A DNA stretch of 46,648 nt from CADDZO01 sp035294145. GTDB taxonomy: Bacteria; Chloroflexota; Dormibacteria; Dormibacterales; Dormibacteraceae. Both the position numbers and the translations under genes were made by a program. Under the pieces are notes generated by a model that made no database searches, was not told the DNA's origin, and saw nothing but the letters and a program-made list of their open reading frames with translations. The stretch spans positions 1-46,648 of the forward strand of contig DATGLL010000163.1 in the NCBI GenBank assembly GCA_035294145.1, read 5' to 3'. Shown one piece after another: positions 32,000 to 41,440 of this stretch; the stretch's first letter is position 1; every line of letters begins with the position of its first letter.

Positions 32000-33117
32000 T
32001 CCACAGAATCGAGATGGGCGATCCTCCCGGTCAGAGGCCGCCCTCCCTCCTCCTCGACGACGATCGGCTCCCCAACCAGGAAATACCCCGTCTCAGGGAT
32101 GTACTGGTTGGGATGGAAGACAAAGAGCATGCCCTTCTGGAAGACGAAGCCGCTACCCGCGGCCAGGTTCCCTGGGGCCACCGACCCAAGGCCCATGCCG
32201 TGGCCGCGGGTCCGCATGTACGGTGGCACCGTGTACTTGCCGTAGCCAGCTGCGCTGACCACCCGATCGACCTCGGACACGGCCCTTCCTGCCGTCTCGC
32301 CAGGTCGGCAATGCTTCATCCCCGCCAGCATCGCCTGGACAAGAAGGTCGTACTTCTCTCGCATGACCTCAGTCGGCCGACCGAGCACGACCGAGCGACA
32401 GATCTGGGTGAACTGACCGGCGACGGAGGGCGAGATCTCAGCCAGCAAGATGTCACCCCATTCCAGCCGTCGATCGGTGGGGGCGTGGACAGCAAGATTG
32501 TGCTGTGAGGCGGACATGAGCAGGAAGTTGTCGTCTGCCCCCAGTGAGCGCATATAAGCGTCCACCTCCCCTACCAGCGCACACTCACGAGCCCCCGGCC
32601 GCAGGATCTCAAGCAGGTACGCGTAGCCACGCTCCGCGATCTCCGTTGCCTTCTCGACAAGGCTCAGCTCGAGATCGTCCTTGACCGCGGTGGCCTCCTC
32701 GACGAGCGCGTCCGCCGCAAGCGGACGCTGCTCGAACGGCTGGCTCAGGAGGCCATGGATGGCTCGGTTCTGCCGGCTCAAGCCGGTCAGCCCCACCCTC
32801 GCCCTCTGAAGGCCCATCTCGATGATGAGCCGCGCGTACTCACGACCGAAGTCATGGGCGATGCGAACGTCCTGGATCCGGGAGCGATGAAGCGCACGTT
32901 GCCGGTCCCAGGCAGGCATGAGGAGAAGACAGGGATCCGAGTCCTTCGGAAGCACCACGACCGCATGAGGGCCAAGGGGCTTGAAGCCGGAGAGGTAGTA
33001 GATAGGGTCCATCTCCGTGAAGTGATAGCGCCCGTCGTTGTACAGAACGAGCGCATCCAGCCCTGCTGTCGCCATGGCCCCACGCAGCACGCTCAGACGT
33101 CGCTCGTAGACATCCAT
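31996..33117 (-). CDS. M24 (creatinase/aminopeptidase P fold) protein with eroded metal site, copy 2
   Basis: This 373-residue protein starts at ATG 33117 after GCAGGAGGAGCGC, 14 nt past hyuA. The creatinase_N domain is about 1-145 and the pita-bread domain about 150-360. The His block is intact (RTRGHGMGLGS, His306). The Asp block reads ILLAEISPSVAGQFTQICRS (Asp to Glu and Gln) and the Glu block reads GMLFVFHPNQY (Glu to His335). As with its neighbour, the canonical di-metal site is missing, which points to a creatinase-like amidinohydrolase/amidohydrolase or a non-peptidase role. The two M24 proteins are clearly different from each other and could form a heteromer. Confidence 0.85.
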   Translation of the reverse strand: MDVYERRLSVLRGAMATAGLDALVLYNDGRYHFTEMDPIYYLSGFKPLGPHAVVVLPKDSDPCLLLMPAWDRQRALHRSRIQDVRIAHDFGREYARLIIEMGLQRARVGLTGLSRQNRAIHGLLSQPFEQRPLAADALVEEATAVKDDLELSLVEKATEIAERGYAYLLEILRPGARECALVGEVDAYMRSLGADDNFLLMSASQHNLAVHAPTDRRLEWGDILLAEISPSVAGQFTQICRSVVLGRPTEVMREKYDLLVQAMLAGMKHCRPGETAGRAVSEVDRVVSAAGYGKYTVPPYMRTRGHGMGLGSVAPGNLAAGSGFVFQKGMLFVFHPNQYIPETGYFLVGEPIVVEEEGGRPLTGRIAHLDSVE

Positions 33118-33131
33118 GCGCTCCTCCTGCC

Positions 33132-35186
33132 TCAGCCGGCGCTCTTGATGCTCACGATGATCTCGCCAGTCTCGGCGGCCCGGGCGACGTCGCCGGGGAA
33201 GAGAACGGTGGTGGAGGCGTACTCTTGGATGATGGCAGGGCCCTCGATCTCCACCTCCGGTGTGAGGAGGTCACGATCGTAGATCGGGCAGCGAACCGGC
33301 TTGCTGGGATCATCGAAGTACACCTGACGATGGCCAACCAGGGGATCCCCCGGTGCGACCCTCAATCGAGGGAAGGCTGGGCGGTCTCGGGTTCCCCGAG
33401 CCGTGATCCTGATGTTGACGACCTCCACAGGCTCATCGGCCGCGTGATGGCCGTATCGCCGATCGTGAATCTCATCGAACCTTCGACGGATGAGGGCACG
33501 GTCGGCCATCTCGAGCTCAGCATCGGAGACCGGGGTCTGGATCCAGAACTCCTGGCCGACATAACGAATGTCGAGGTACGTCTCGAAGGTCATCCGGTCC
33601 GACCGGACACCTTCGCCGCTGAGGACCTGCTTGCCCTGGGCGACGAGCTCGGAGCGGATGGACCGGATCTGGGCGAAGTCGGACTCGAGCAGGGCCCTGT
33701 GGTAGGTCCGGACGTAGTCGTGGCGGAGATCGGCCATGAGCATGCCCAGGGCAGAGAAGTGAGCGGGGAGCCGGGGCACCACCACCGTGGGAATGTGGAG
33801 CTCCCGAGCGATCTCACAGGCATGCAGGGGACCGGCGCCACCGAAGGCCACCAAGGCGAAGTCACGGGGGTCGAACCCACGCTCCACGGAGATGCCGCGG
33901 ACGGCAAGCGACATCTTGGCGACGGCGATGCGAGCGATGCCGAGGGCCGCCTCGACCACGGAGAGGCGGAGCGGCCCCGCCACCTTCTCAGCCACCCCGC
34001 GCCGCGCACGTTCGACGTCCAGGGGCATCTCACCGCCGAGGAACCGACCTCGGTCGAGCCGTCCTAGGAGCACGTTGGCATCGGTGACCGTAGGCTCGAC
34101 TCCCCCCCAGCCATAGCAGATCGGGCCGGGGTGCCCGCCGGCGCTCTGGGGCCCCACCTTGAGCGCGCCGACCTCGTCGATCCAGGCGATGCTGCCCCCG
34201 CCCGCGCCCACCTCCACCAGGTCGACGACCGGCAGCATGACCGGGTGCCCGCTGGCGTAGCCCCCGATGTAGTAGCCCTGGGCGATGCTGGGGACGTTGT
34301 TCTCGATGAGGCTTGCCTTGGCCGTCGTGCCGCCCATGTCGAAGGCGATGACGTTCTTGAAGCCAAGGGCAGCACCCACGGCGGCCGCGGCGATGATGCC
34401 ACCGACCGGCCCCGACTCCATCATCGCCACCGGGATCCGCTTCGCGGTGTCGGGTGACATCACCCCACCGTTCGATTGCATGATCAGAAAGTGGCCATCG
34501 AAGCCCAGCGATGAGAGAAGCCGCTCGAGGTTGCCGATGTACTGGCTGACCTTGGGACCAACGTAGGCGTTGAGCACCGTCGTCGAGGTGCGTTCGTACT
34601 CACGATACTCGCGCAGGATCTCATGGGAGAGCGAGAGGTATGTCTCCGGCACGGCCTCCCTGAGCAGCCTTCCCATCCGAGCCTCATGCTCCGGGTTCAG
34701 ATAGGAGTGGATGAAGCAGACGGCGATCGCCTCTGCATCCGAGGCCTTGACCCTCTCCACCACCTGCGCCGCCTGCTCGGAGTCGAAGGGAACGATGGCC
34801 TCGCCGGTGGCGCCGAGGCGCTCCCTGACCTCGAAGGTGCGGTGACGGGGGACGTAGGGGATGGGCCGCTTGAAGTAGATGTTGTAGGCCTCGGGGCGGT
34901 TGCCGCGCCCGATTCGGTAGACGTCACGCATGCCCTGGGTCACGACCAGCGCAGTCTTGGCGCCGGTGCGCTCGATGGCGGTGTTGATCGCGATCGTGGA
35001 CCCGTGGATGAAGCTCTCGGCCTGGCCAATGCTCAGGCCGCTCTTTTCCAGGCACTCGCGAATGCCGATCGAGAGGTCCGAGGGGGTCGTCGAGCTCTTG
35101 GCATGCCGAATCGCGCCGGTGGCTTCGTCGAACGAGATGAGGTCAGTGAACGTACCGCCGATGTCGAGGGCCACGGTCAGGGTCAT
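33132..35186 (-). CDS. hyuA: Hydantoinase/oxoprolinase subunit A (ATP-dependent)
   Basis: This 684-residue protein has the ASKHA-type ATPase motifs of HyuA: VALDIGGTFTDLISF at the N-terminus, IHGSTIAINTAIERTGAKTA, AFDMGGTTAKASLIE (phosphate 2) and VAFGGAGPLHACEIA near the C-terminus. The family block ICYGWGGVEPTVTDANVLLG is also present. HyuA pairs with HyuB to hydrolyse cyclic amides such as N-methylhydantoin or 5-oxoproline with ATP; carboxylases for acetone and acetophenone belong to the same superfamily. The ATG 35186 has GGGAGGACGCA upstream and overlaps the hyuB stop (ATGA), so the subunits are coupled. Confidence 0.93.
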   Translation of the reverse strand: MTLTVALDIGGTFTDLISFDEATGAIRHAKSSTTPSDLSIGIRECLEKSGLSIGQAESFIHGSTIAINTAIERTGAKTALVVTQGMRDVYRIGRGNRPEAYNIYFKRPIPYVPRHRTFEVRERLGATGEAIVPFDSEQAAQVVERVKASDAEAIAVCFIHSYLNPEHEARMGRLLREAVPETYLSLSHEILREYREYERTSTTVLNAYVGPKVSQYIGNLERLLSSLGFDGHFLIMQSNGGVMSPDTAKRIPVAMMESGPVGGIIAAAAVGAALGFKNVIAFDMGGTTAKASLIENNVPSIAQGYYIGGYASGHPVMLPVVDLVEVGAGGGSIAWIDEVGALKVGPQSAGGHPGPICYGWGGVEPTVTDANVLLGRLDRGRFLGGEMPLDVERARRGVAEKVAGPLRLSVVEAALGIARIAVAKMSLAVRGISVERGFDPRDFALVAFGGAGPLHACEIARELHIPTVVVPRLPAHFSALGMLMADLRHDYVRTYHRALLESDFAQIRSIRSELVAQGKQVLSGEGVRSDRMTFETYLDIRYVGQEFWIQTPVSDAELEMADRALIRRRFDEIHDRRYGHHAADEPVEVVNIRITARGTRDRPAFPRLRVAPGDPLVGHRQVYFDDPSKPVRCPIYDRDLLTPEVEIEGPAIIQEYASTTVLFPGDVARAAETGEIIVSIKSAG

Positions 35187-36979
35187 TGCGTCCTCCCGGG
35201 GTCAGGGCCACCCGCGTCCGGCCCCGATCGCGCCTGCTGGCGGGCCGCTCGCAGATGCGCCCGCCACCTCCTGGTCGCCGTCTCGTCGACGGCGTTGGTG
35301 GCTGGGTCGAGAACGACACCGTACCGGCTTCGGGCCGCCTCCAGCGACACGTACCCCTCGACCACATCCTCACGGACACGCTCCGGATCACGCTCGAGGG
35401 GATCGCCCCAGCCCCCCCCGCCCGCGGACAGGACCACCGCCGTCGTGCCCGGGGGAACCAGGTGATGGGTGACGTCGACCGGGGTGAACTCCGGCTCGCC
35501 CGGCAGCCGCAGCCAACCGGCAGGAACCGCTCCCGCCTCGCCGCCCCAGAGCCCCCAGGGCGGGCAACCGGCGCGCATGACGTTGCCAAGGTTCCAGTAC
35601 CCCTCGACCAGGTTCGTCACCCTCGTGGCGACCCCAAGGCCGCCCCGAAACTTGCCCGGGCCGCCCGAGTCCTGACGAAGCTCCCGGCTCTCAACCACCA
35701 CCGGGCATTTGAGCTCGATGCTCTCGATCGGGCCGTTCCGAACGTCTCCCTGGCAGACCGAGACCGTCGCCGACTCCCCATCCTCCCAGGGGCGCCCGCC
35801 CCAGCCGCCTCCCTCGATGCTCTGGACCACGAAGCGGCGCCCCGTGCGCGGGTCCGTGCCGAAGAAGACCACCGGGACGCCGAGCGTCCCGAGATGGGCG
35901 GCCGGGATCCGATCCGGCAGGGCCGGGGCCAGGGCCCGGAACACCGTGTCGATGACCGTCGGCAACGCGGTGCTCCAGCCAGCCATCGCCGCCGGATAGC
36001 GCGCCATCATGAAGTTCCCCTCCTGGATCTCGACCTTCAAGGCCCGGAACGACCCCTCGTTGACCGGCTCGAGCGGGGTGGTCAACGCCTTGTAGGCGAC
36101 GTAGGCCCCGGCCAGGGTTCGCGAGTTGTACGCCCCTTTCCGCTGGCCAGAACAGCGCGTGAGATCGATCGTCATGTCGCTGCCCTGGATCACCACCCGC
36201 ACCACGATCTCGATGGGACGATCGGGCTCGAGGCGGTCAGGGTCGAGGAACGACTCGGCCTCATAGGTGCCGTCGGGAAGCCGCTCGACGATCGCCCGAC
36301 ACTTCGCCTCCGCCTCGTCGAAGATGATCTCGATGCCTCTCAGGACGACATCTCGGCGGTAGCGTCGCAGCAGCTCCTGGAGACGGCGCTCGGCCAGACG
36401 GCAGGCCGCCACCTGGGCCCGGAGGTCCCCCATCGACGACTCTGGATAGCGAATGTTGTCCGAGATCAGCTTGTGGACCTTGCGATCGGGGACACCCCCC
36501 TCGTAGAGCTTGACCTGATCGATCTGCAGGCCCTCCATCCACGGATCGGTGACCGAGCTCCCCGCGCCGAAGCCGGTGCTCATGCCCCCCACGTCGATCC
36601 AGTGGGCACGAACCGCGGCGAAGGCGATGAGCTCGCCCTCGAGGAAGATCGGGGTGTACGTGACGATGTTGTTGAGGTGTTGCCCAGCGACGCGCTGGTG
36701 GTTGGTGATGATGACATCACCGGGCTCGAAGCCATCGCGACCGTGCTGCTTGACGCCATCTCGGATCACCACCCCGAGATCGGAGACGAAGTGGGAGACG
36801 CCTCCGATGTTCTGCGACAGGAGCCGTCCCTCGACATCGAGGAGGGCACAACAGTAGTCCCGGACCTCATAGATCATCATGTTGTATGAGGTCCGTTGCA
36901 GATCGGACGACATCTCGTTGGTGATGGCAGGGAGAGCGTTGCGAATGACCTCCAACGTGACCGGGTCAGGGTTCACCAC
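35183..36979 (-). CDS. hyuB: Hydantoinase/oxoprolinase subunit B
   Basis: Starting at GTG 36979 (AGGAG 7 nt upstream) the protein has 598 residues; ATG 36994 and farther in-frame starts are alternatives. Family blocks: NPDPVTLEVIRNALPAITNE at the N-terminus, GGVSHFVSDLGVV, DVIITNHQRVAGQHLNN, the central GQRKGAYNSRTLAGAYVAYK and the Gly-rich C-terminal VVLSAGGGGWGDPLERDPE. It forms the second subunit of the ATP-dependent cyclic amide hydrolase. It follows the MFS gene by 95 nt in the operon. Confidence 0.92.
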   Translation of the reverse strand: MVNPDPVTLEVIRNALPAITNEMSSDLQRTSYNMMIYEVRDYCCALLDVEGRLLSQNIGGVSHFVSDLGVVIRDGVKQHGRDGFEPGDVIITNHQRVAGQHLNNIVTYTPIFLEGELIAFAAVRAHWIDVGGMSTGFGAGSSVTDPWMEGLQIDQVKLYEGGVPDRKVHKLISDNIRYPESSMGDLRAQVAACRLAERRLQELLRRYRRDVVLRGIEIIFDEAEAKCRAIVERLPDGTYEAESFLDPDRLEPDRPIEIVVRVVIQGSDMTIDLTRCSGQRKGAYNSRTLAGAYVAYKALTTPLEPVNEGSFRALKVEIQEGNFMMARYPAAMAGWSTALPTVIDTVFRALAPALPDRIPAAHLGTLGVPVVFFGTDPRTGRRFVVQSIEGGGWGGRPWEDGESATVSVCQGDVRNGPIESIELKCPVVVESRELRQDSGGPGKFRGGLGVATRVTNLVEGYWNLGNVMRAGCPPWGLWGGEAGAVPAGWLRLPGEPEFTPVDVTHHLVPPGTTAVVLSAGGGGWGDPLERDPERVREDVVEGYVSLEAARSRYGVVLDPATNAVDETATRRWRAHLRAARQQARSGPDAGGPDPGRTQ

Positions 36980-37074
36980 CGGACAGCTCCTCATCCTCCC
37001 TCTTGCTGTGGACCCGCTCGCTCGGCCCCGAGGAGAGCCGAGGACGGCGGGCACGTCGAGACGAAGCGATCACC

Positions 37075-38433
37075 CTAGGTGATCCTCTCCAACGACTTCC
37101 GCCGCGGATCCACCTGGATCAAGAACAACCCCAGGAGCGATGCGATGACCAAGGGGATCGTGAAGAAGTAGACGATATGCGAGATCGCGGTCCCAAAGAA
37201 GAGGAAGACCCCGAGCGCAAAGGGACCGATGATCGCGCCGATCCGGCCGAAGGCGGTGACGATCCCCATCCCCAGGCTCCGGACGGAGGTCGGGAAGAGC
37301 TCGGTGCCGAGCGTGTAGAGGACAGCGATCACCCCGCCGCCGAGGAGGCTCTGCAGAGACTGGAAGGCGACCGTGAGCCCGATCGGGGACCTGAGCTGGA
37401 ACGAGAGCCCGAACAAGATGAAGAACACCGCCCCCAGCGAGGTGGTCAGCAACAACGCGTACTTCCGATTGACCCAATCCTGAAGCCACGCCCCCAGGAG
37501 CTGGGCGATGGGGGTGAAGGCAGTGATGATGAGGACGTACGTGAAGCTCCTGACCAGGGTGTATCCCTGCCGAACGAAGATGGTTGGCAGCCAGCTGTTG
37601 ATGCCGAAGCTCTGGATGAAGTAGAAGAAGTAGACCAGCGAGAGCGCGACCATGCCGGGGAGCGAGGTCCGGAGGATGAGGGCGCGTTGAGCCTGGCCCG
37701 TCCCCGGGCTCGATGAGGCGGTGGGAGGGACGAGCTCGACGTCCCGGAGCCCGACGCGGTCCGCGATGGCCCGGGCGACACGGCCCGCCTCCTCGACCCT
37801 CCCGCGCAGCATGAGGAAGCGGACGGACTCCGGGAGGAACTGCCGAACGTAGACGATCATGAGGGCGGGAAGCACACCGACCCAGTAGATCGATCTCCAT
37901 CCAAACGAAGGGATGAGCCAGAGGGAGAGCAGGGCGGCAACGATCCACCCAGCACTGTAGCAGGCAGGGCCAAGGGGGATGAAGATGTGACGATAACGAA
38001 CCGGGCTGTACTCGGCGAGGAGCGCAAACGCAATTGGGAACTCCGCACCAATGCCAAAGCCAGCGATTCCACGGGCGACCAGCATCGTCGCGTAGTTGGG
38101 AGCAATCGCGCTGAGAAAGGTCCCGAACGCATAGGTGCCGATGATCCACATGAAGATGGGGCGTCGGCCCAGCCGGTCTGACAAGATCGAGAACACGAAC
38201 GCGCCGACCAGGAGGCCGATGTTGGAGGCGGAGCTGATGGTTCCCGCCTGGACCGAGGAGAGATGGAACTGTCGAATCAGCAGCGGCAGGGCATAGGCAG
38301 TCGATTGATAGTCCATGCCATCGAGGATCTGGGCGATCAGGACACCGACCAAGAGCAACCATAAGAAGCCACTCATCGGAGCCTCGTCCAGGAACTCTGT
38401 GTAGGTCATGGTCTTGTTCAGCACTGATGTCAC
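37075..38433 (-). CDS. MFS transporter, AAHS/sugar-porter-like (organic acid type)
   Basis: This 452-residue transporter has 12 predicted spans. The MFS loop 2-3 motif is SDRLGRRPIF and the TM4-5 block is GFGIGAEFPIAFALLAEYSP, resembling aromatic or organic acid:H+ symporters. A central loop of about 45 residues separates the halves. The GTG at 38433 is the first start; GTG at codon 4 and ATG at codon 9 are alternatives. It is the first gene of the minus-strand catabolic operon and has a predicted promoter at 38554-38582. The island also encodes an ABC importer, so this carrier could import substrate at high concentration or export a product. Confidence 0.9.
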   Translation of the reverse strand: MTSVLNKTMTYTEFLDEAPMSGFLWLLLVGVLIAQILDGMDYQSTAYALPLLIRQFHLSSVQAGTISSASNIGLLVGAFVFSILSDRLGRRPIFMWIIGTYAFGTFLSAIAPNYATMLVARGIAGFGIGAEFPIAFALLAEYSPVRYRHIFIPLGPACYSAGWIVAALLSLWLIPSFGWRSIYWVGVLPALMIVYVRQFLPESVRFLMLRGRVEEAGRVARAIADRVGLRDVELVPPTASSSPGTGQAQRALILRTSLPGMVALSLVYFFYFIQSFGINSWLPTIFVRQGYTLVRSFTYVLIITAFTPIAQLLGAWLQDWVNRKYALLLTTSLGAVFFILFGLSFQLRSPIGLTVAFQSLQSLLGGGVIAVLYTLGTELFPTSVRSLGMGIVTAFGRIGAIIGPFALGVFLFFGTAISHIVYFFTIPLVIASLLGLFLIQVDPRRKSLERIT

Positions 38434-38553
38434 CTCATCTCGACCTCACGTCCAACCGAGGGCATCACGCCTCGACACGAGCCGCCCTCATCAAGCTCTC
38501 TTTGCCAATCTCTCATCGCCATGCCACCATCGCACCAGTCGCCATTACCGTTC

Positions 38554-38582
38554 TTGATACCTTCGCACGGTCATCTCGACAA
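38554..38582 (-). promoter_or_regulatory. Predicted promoter of the MFS-hyuBA operon
   Basis: TTGTCG (4/6) at 38577-38582, a 17-nt spacer and TATCAA (4/6) at 38554-38559. The -35 lies inside the inverted repeat at 38576-38596. Confidence 0.5.
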
Positions 38583-38596
38583 GCCGCGCTTGTCGA
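38576..38596. promoter_or_regulatory. Operator candidate 1, perfect 8-5-8 inverted repeat
   Basis: TCGACAAG-CCGCG-CTTGTCGA overlaps the predicted -35 of the leftward operon, so a bound regulator would block it. It lies in the region shared with the rightward ABC operon. Confidence 0.6.
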
Positions 38597-38600
38597 TTGC

Positions 38601-38622
38601 CCCATAGCCTTCCCGCTATGGG
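38601..38622. promoter_or_regulatory. Operator candidate 2, perfect 7-8-7 inverted repeat
   Basis: CCCATAG-CCTTCCCG-CTATGGG lies 4 nt from candidate 1. The AT-flanked dyad is compatible with a LysR-type site, and two LysR genes are encoded 4 kb away. Confidence 0.55.
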
Positions 38623-38841
38623 TCACGGGCTCGCCCCCGGCCCGGAGGTGGCCTCCCAGACCGTCGTCGGGGTCCGGGGTCGCGGCAGGTCACGCCCGTC
38701 GCTCCCCCCTCGGCCATGCCGTGCCGCCCATGCACGGCCGCCGACCCATAGGCTCATGGCTATCTCGCCATCGTCGGCCGCGCCTTACACGATTCGGCCC
38801 AAGGCCGTAGGTTCTGGGCCAGGAGGAGAAAGGGGTCGAAC

Positions 38842-39852
38842 ATGACGTTGGCGACTCGGTTGGCTTGCACGCTCGCCCTCCTCACCTTGGCGACCCTGCC
38901 CGTCGCAGCCTGCGGCGGGGCATCGTCCCCGGCCACGGCCACCGGGAGCGGCAAGCCAGAGAAGACCTCGATCACGGTCGGGCTGCCCGTCGCCGCCGAG
39001 ACGTTGGCTCCGGTCTACGTGGCGGTCGACAAGGGCTACTTCAAGCAGCAGGGCCTGACCGTGAGCCTGGTGACGTTTCATGGCGGCTCGGAGCTCGTCA
39101 AGGCCGTTCTGGGGGGCTCCGTCGACATCGGCGTCACCGGGCCAGGTGACGTTTTCGAGGCTGTCCAGCAAGGCCAGGCGATGAAGGTGTTCTACGGCGG
39201 CTTCGACACCCCGGACTACTACATCATCGCCAAGCCTCCTATCGACTCCATCGCGGCCACTCGCGGAAAGACGTGGGGCATCTCCGCCTTTGGATCCACC
39301 ACGGACGTCCTCGCGAGGTACATCCTGAAGCGCAACGGCATCCCCGTCTCTGACGTGAACATCACTCAGACGGGGGGCGGCGCCAGCACCATGGCCGCGC
39401 TCCAAGCCGATCGCATCCAGGTCACGGTGCTTCAACTCTCACAGGCGCTGCAGGCGAAGGACCTTGGATACAACGTCGTCCTGCCGGTCAGCACCCTCTT
39501 CCCGACCTTCCCCCTGCATGCGGCCTTCGCGATGCAGGACTTCCTCAGCCGATACCCCAACACCACGACCGCCTTTCTCAGGGGCCTCGTCAAGGGCATG
39601 GAGGAGACCAAGTCCAGCCCCGAGACGGCGGCGGCAGAGATCGTCAAGTACCATGTGACGACCCAGAAGTACGCCCTTCCCACCATCCAGGGGACCATCA
39701 AGCAGCTCTACCCAGATGGGCGGCTCCCTGATGCCAAGAGCATGAACGCCTATTGGCAGATGGGGATCGAGAGCGGCATCTTCACACGGCGCCTGCCAGA
39801 TTCCACATGGCTGGATGCAAAGTGGATCAAGGATCAGAGCTGGCGGAGGTAG
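38842..39852 (+). CDS. ABC transporter substrate-binding lipoprotein, SsuA/TauA/NMT1 type
   Basis: This 336-residue precursor has a lipoprotein signal ending LATLPVAACGG (Cys24). The mature part follows the NMT1/SsuA pattern: VGLPVAAETLAPVYVAVDKG, GYFKQQGLTV, the LGGSVDIGVTGPGDVFEAV block and the C-terminal YWQMGIESGIF. Such proteins bind sulfonates, nitrate, pyrimidine precursors, riboflavin or aromatic acids. It opens the ABC operon with ATPase and two permeases. AAAGGGGTC precedes the ATG. The ligand is unknown, but the divergent hydantoinase operon suggests a cyclic amide or related acid. Confidence 0.92.
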   Translation: MTLATRLACTLALLTLATLPVAACGGASSPATATGSGKPEKTSITVGLPVAAETLAPVYVAVDKGYFKQQGLTVSLVTFHGGSELVKAVLGGSVDIGVTGPGDVFEAVQQGQAMKVFYGGFDTPDYYIIAKPPIDSIAATRGKTWGISAFGSTTDVLARYILKRNGIPVSDVNITQTGGGASTMAALQADRIQVTVLQLSQALQAKDLGYNVVLPVSTLFPTFPLHAAFAMQDFLSRYPNTTTAFLRGLVKGMEETKSSPETAAAEIVKYHVTTQKYALPTIQGTIKQLYPDGRLPDAKSMNAYWQMGIESGIFTRRLPDSTWLDAKWIKDQSWRR

Positions 39853-40637
39853 AGCGAGGCCCCCACGTCGAGCTCCGGAACGTACGGATCGCCTATAAGA
39901 AGCCCTCAGAGCATCACTACGCGGTCGTCGCCGACGACATCGACCTGAAGATCCGACAGGGTGAGTTCGTCACGATCGTCGGTCCCAGCGGTTGTGGGAA
40001 GACCAGCCTGCTGCTCGCGATCGACGGCTTGCTGCGGCCCCTCCGAGGCGAGGTCCTGATCCGGGGCGAGCCGGTCACGCGGCCGGGACGGGATCGGGCC
40101 ATGGTCTTCCAGGAGTTCGCGCTCCTCCCCTGGCGCACGGTCTTCGGCAACGTCGCCTTCGGGATGGAGCTGCAGGGCGGCCGGCCGTCCTCAGAGCAGG
40201 TCAACCGATACATCAGCCTGGTCGGGCTCAGCGGGTTCGAGCGACACCATCCCCATCAGCTCTCCGGAGGGATGCGCCAGCGCGTCGGGCTGGCGCGGGC
40301 CCTGGCCGTCAACCCGGAGATCCTGCTCATGGACGAGCCATTCGGGGCGTTGGACGCCCAGACCCGGGAGATGATGGCCGGCGAGCTGCTCCGCATCTGG
40401 CAGGTGGAGCGCAAGACCGTGGTCTTCGTCACCCACGACATCGACGAGGCCATCTTCCTCGCCGACCGGGTGATCGTGATGAGCCCCGCACCAGGGCGCG
40501 TGATGGCCGAGATCCAGGTCACCTTGCCACGGCCCCGTCGTCCTGAGCTCCGGGCCTCGCCTGCCTTCGCCGAGCATCGCTCCTGCCTGCACCGCTTGCT
40601 GTTCAGAGAGCAGGGGAACGGGGGCAGCGTGGGGTGA
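39807..40637 (+). CDS. ABC transporter ATPase, SsuB/TauB type
   Basis: From ATG 39807 the product has 276 residues and overlaps the 3' end of the binding-protein gene by 46 nt; GTG 39822 is an alternative. Motifs: Walker A GPSGCGKTSLL, Q-loop FQEFALLPW, signature LSGGMRQRV, Walker B ILLMDEPFGALD and H-loop VTHDIDEA. FGALD and LLPWRTV are typical of the nitrate/sulfonate/taurine subfamily. It energises import through the two downstream permeases. Its stop overlaps the next start (GTGA). Confidence 0.92.
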   Translation: MAGCKVDQGSELAEVERGPHVELRNVRIAYKKPSEHHYAVVADDIDLKIRQGEFVTIVGPSGCGKTSLLLAIDGLLRPLRGEVLIRGEPVTRPGRDRAMVFQEFALLPWRTVFGNVAFGMELQGGRPSSEQVNRYISLVGLSGFERHHPHQLSGGMRQRVGLARALAVNPEILLMDEPFGALDAQTREMMAGELLRIWQVERKTVVFVTHDIDEAIFLADRVIVMSPAPGRVMAEIQVTLPRPRRPELRASPAFAEHRSCLHRLLFREQGNGGSVG

Positions 40638-41440
40638 GCCTCGTCGACGCGGCCTGGCAGCGGTCGGCCGTGCGCGCGCCGGTTCGCCAGCACGCCCCAC
40701 CCGTGGCGACGGCGCTGATGGCCATGGTCGTCCTCCTCATCGCCTGGCAGGTCGCCGCCCGATGGGGCCTGGTCAAGCACGGGTACCTCCCTGCCCCGTC
40801 GGCCGTGGCCGCAGCCGGGCTCGCCATGATACGGGACGGCGAGCTCTGGGAGAACGCGCAGCTAAGCCTGCTCGAGTTCGCCGTGGGCCTGGCCCTATCG
40901 ATCGGCATCGGGATCCCCCTTGGGCTGCTGATGGGTTGGTTCCGAACGGTCCGAGAGGTGTTCGAGCCGCTCGTGATGGTGCTGAACGCGATGCCCCGCA
41001 TCGCGCTGATCCCGGTGATCGTGGTCTGGTTGGGGATCGGAGCGACCTCCAAGATCGCGGTGGTCCTCATCGGCGCGGTGATCCCCCTCGTCGTCAACGG
41101 GATGGCCGGAGTCCGAGACGCAGACGGCACCCTGGTCAGGCTGGCTCGCTCATTCTGCGCCAGCGACCTCCAGCTGTTCCTCAAGATCCTGCTGCCGGGA
41201 GCCGTGCCCTCGTTGCTGGTCGGGTTGCGACTCGCCATCGGGCACGCCGTGATCGGCGTGGTGCTGGCGGAGATGTACGCATCCGTGCGGGGCATGGGCT
41301 ACCTGCTGCAGACGTACGGGACCAACTACGAGGCAGCCCAGCTCTTCTTCCTCGTGATCGTGGTGTCCGTCGTCGGCTACCTCGCCACCGCCTGCGTGCA
41401 AGCCGTCGAGTCGAGGGTCCAGGCCTGGAGGCAGCCATGA
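40634..41440 (+). CDS. ABC transporter permease, SsuC/TauC type, copy 1
   Basis: This 268-residue membrane protein starts at GTG 40634, overlapping the ATPase stop. Six spans are likely; the cytoplasmic coupling (EAA-like) loop reads LARSFCASDLQLFLKILLPG, contacting the ATPase. It is a binding-protein-dependent inner membrane component. Its stop overlaps the start of the second permease (ATGA). Two different permeases in one operon indicate a heterodimeric channel. Confidence 0.92.
   Translation: MSLVDAAWQRSAVRAPVRQHAPPVATALMAMVVLLIAWQVAARWGLVKHGYLPAPSAVAAAGLAMIRDGELWENAQLSLLEFAVGLALSIGIGIPLGLLMGWFRTVREVFEPLVMVLNAMPRIALIPVIVVWLGIGATSKIAVVLIGAVIPLVVNGMAGVRDADGTLVRLARSFCASDLQLFLKILLPGAVPSLLVGLRLAIGHAVIGVVLAEMYASVRGMGYLLQTYGTNYEAAQLFFLVIVVSVVGYLATACVQAVESRVQAWRQP

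Noticed and set aside
35186..36889. 567-residue plus-strand open frame
   Set aside because: Antisense shadow of hyuB, with no family motif.
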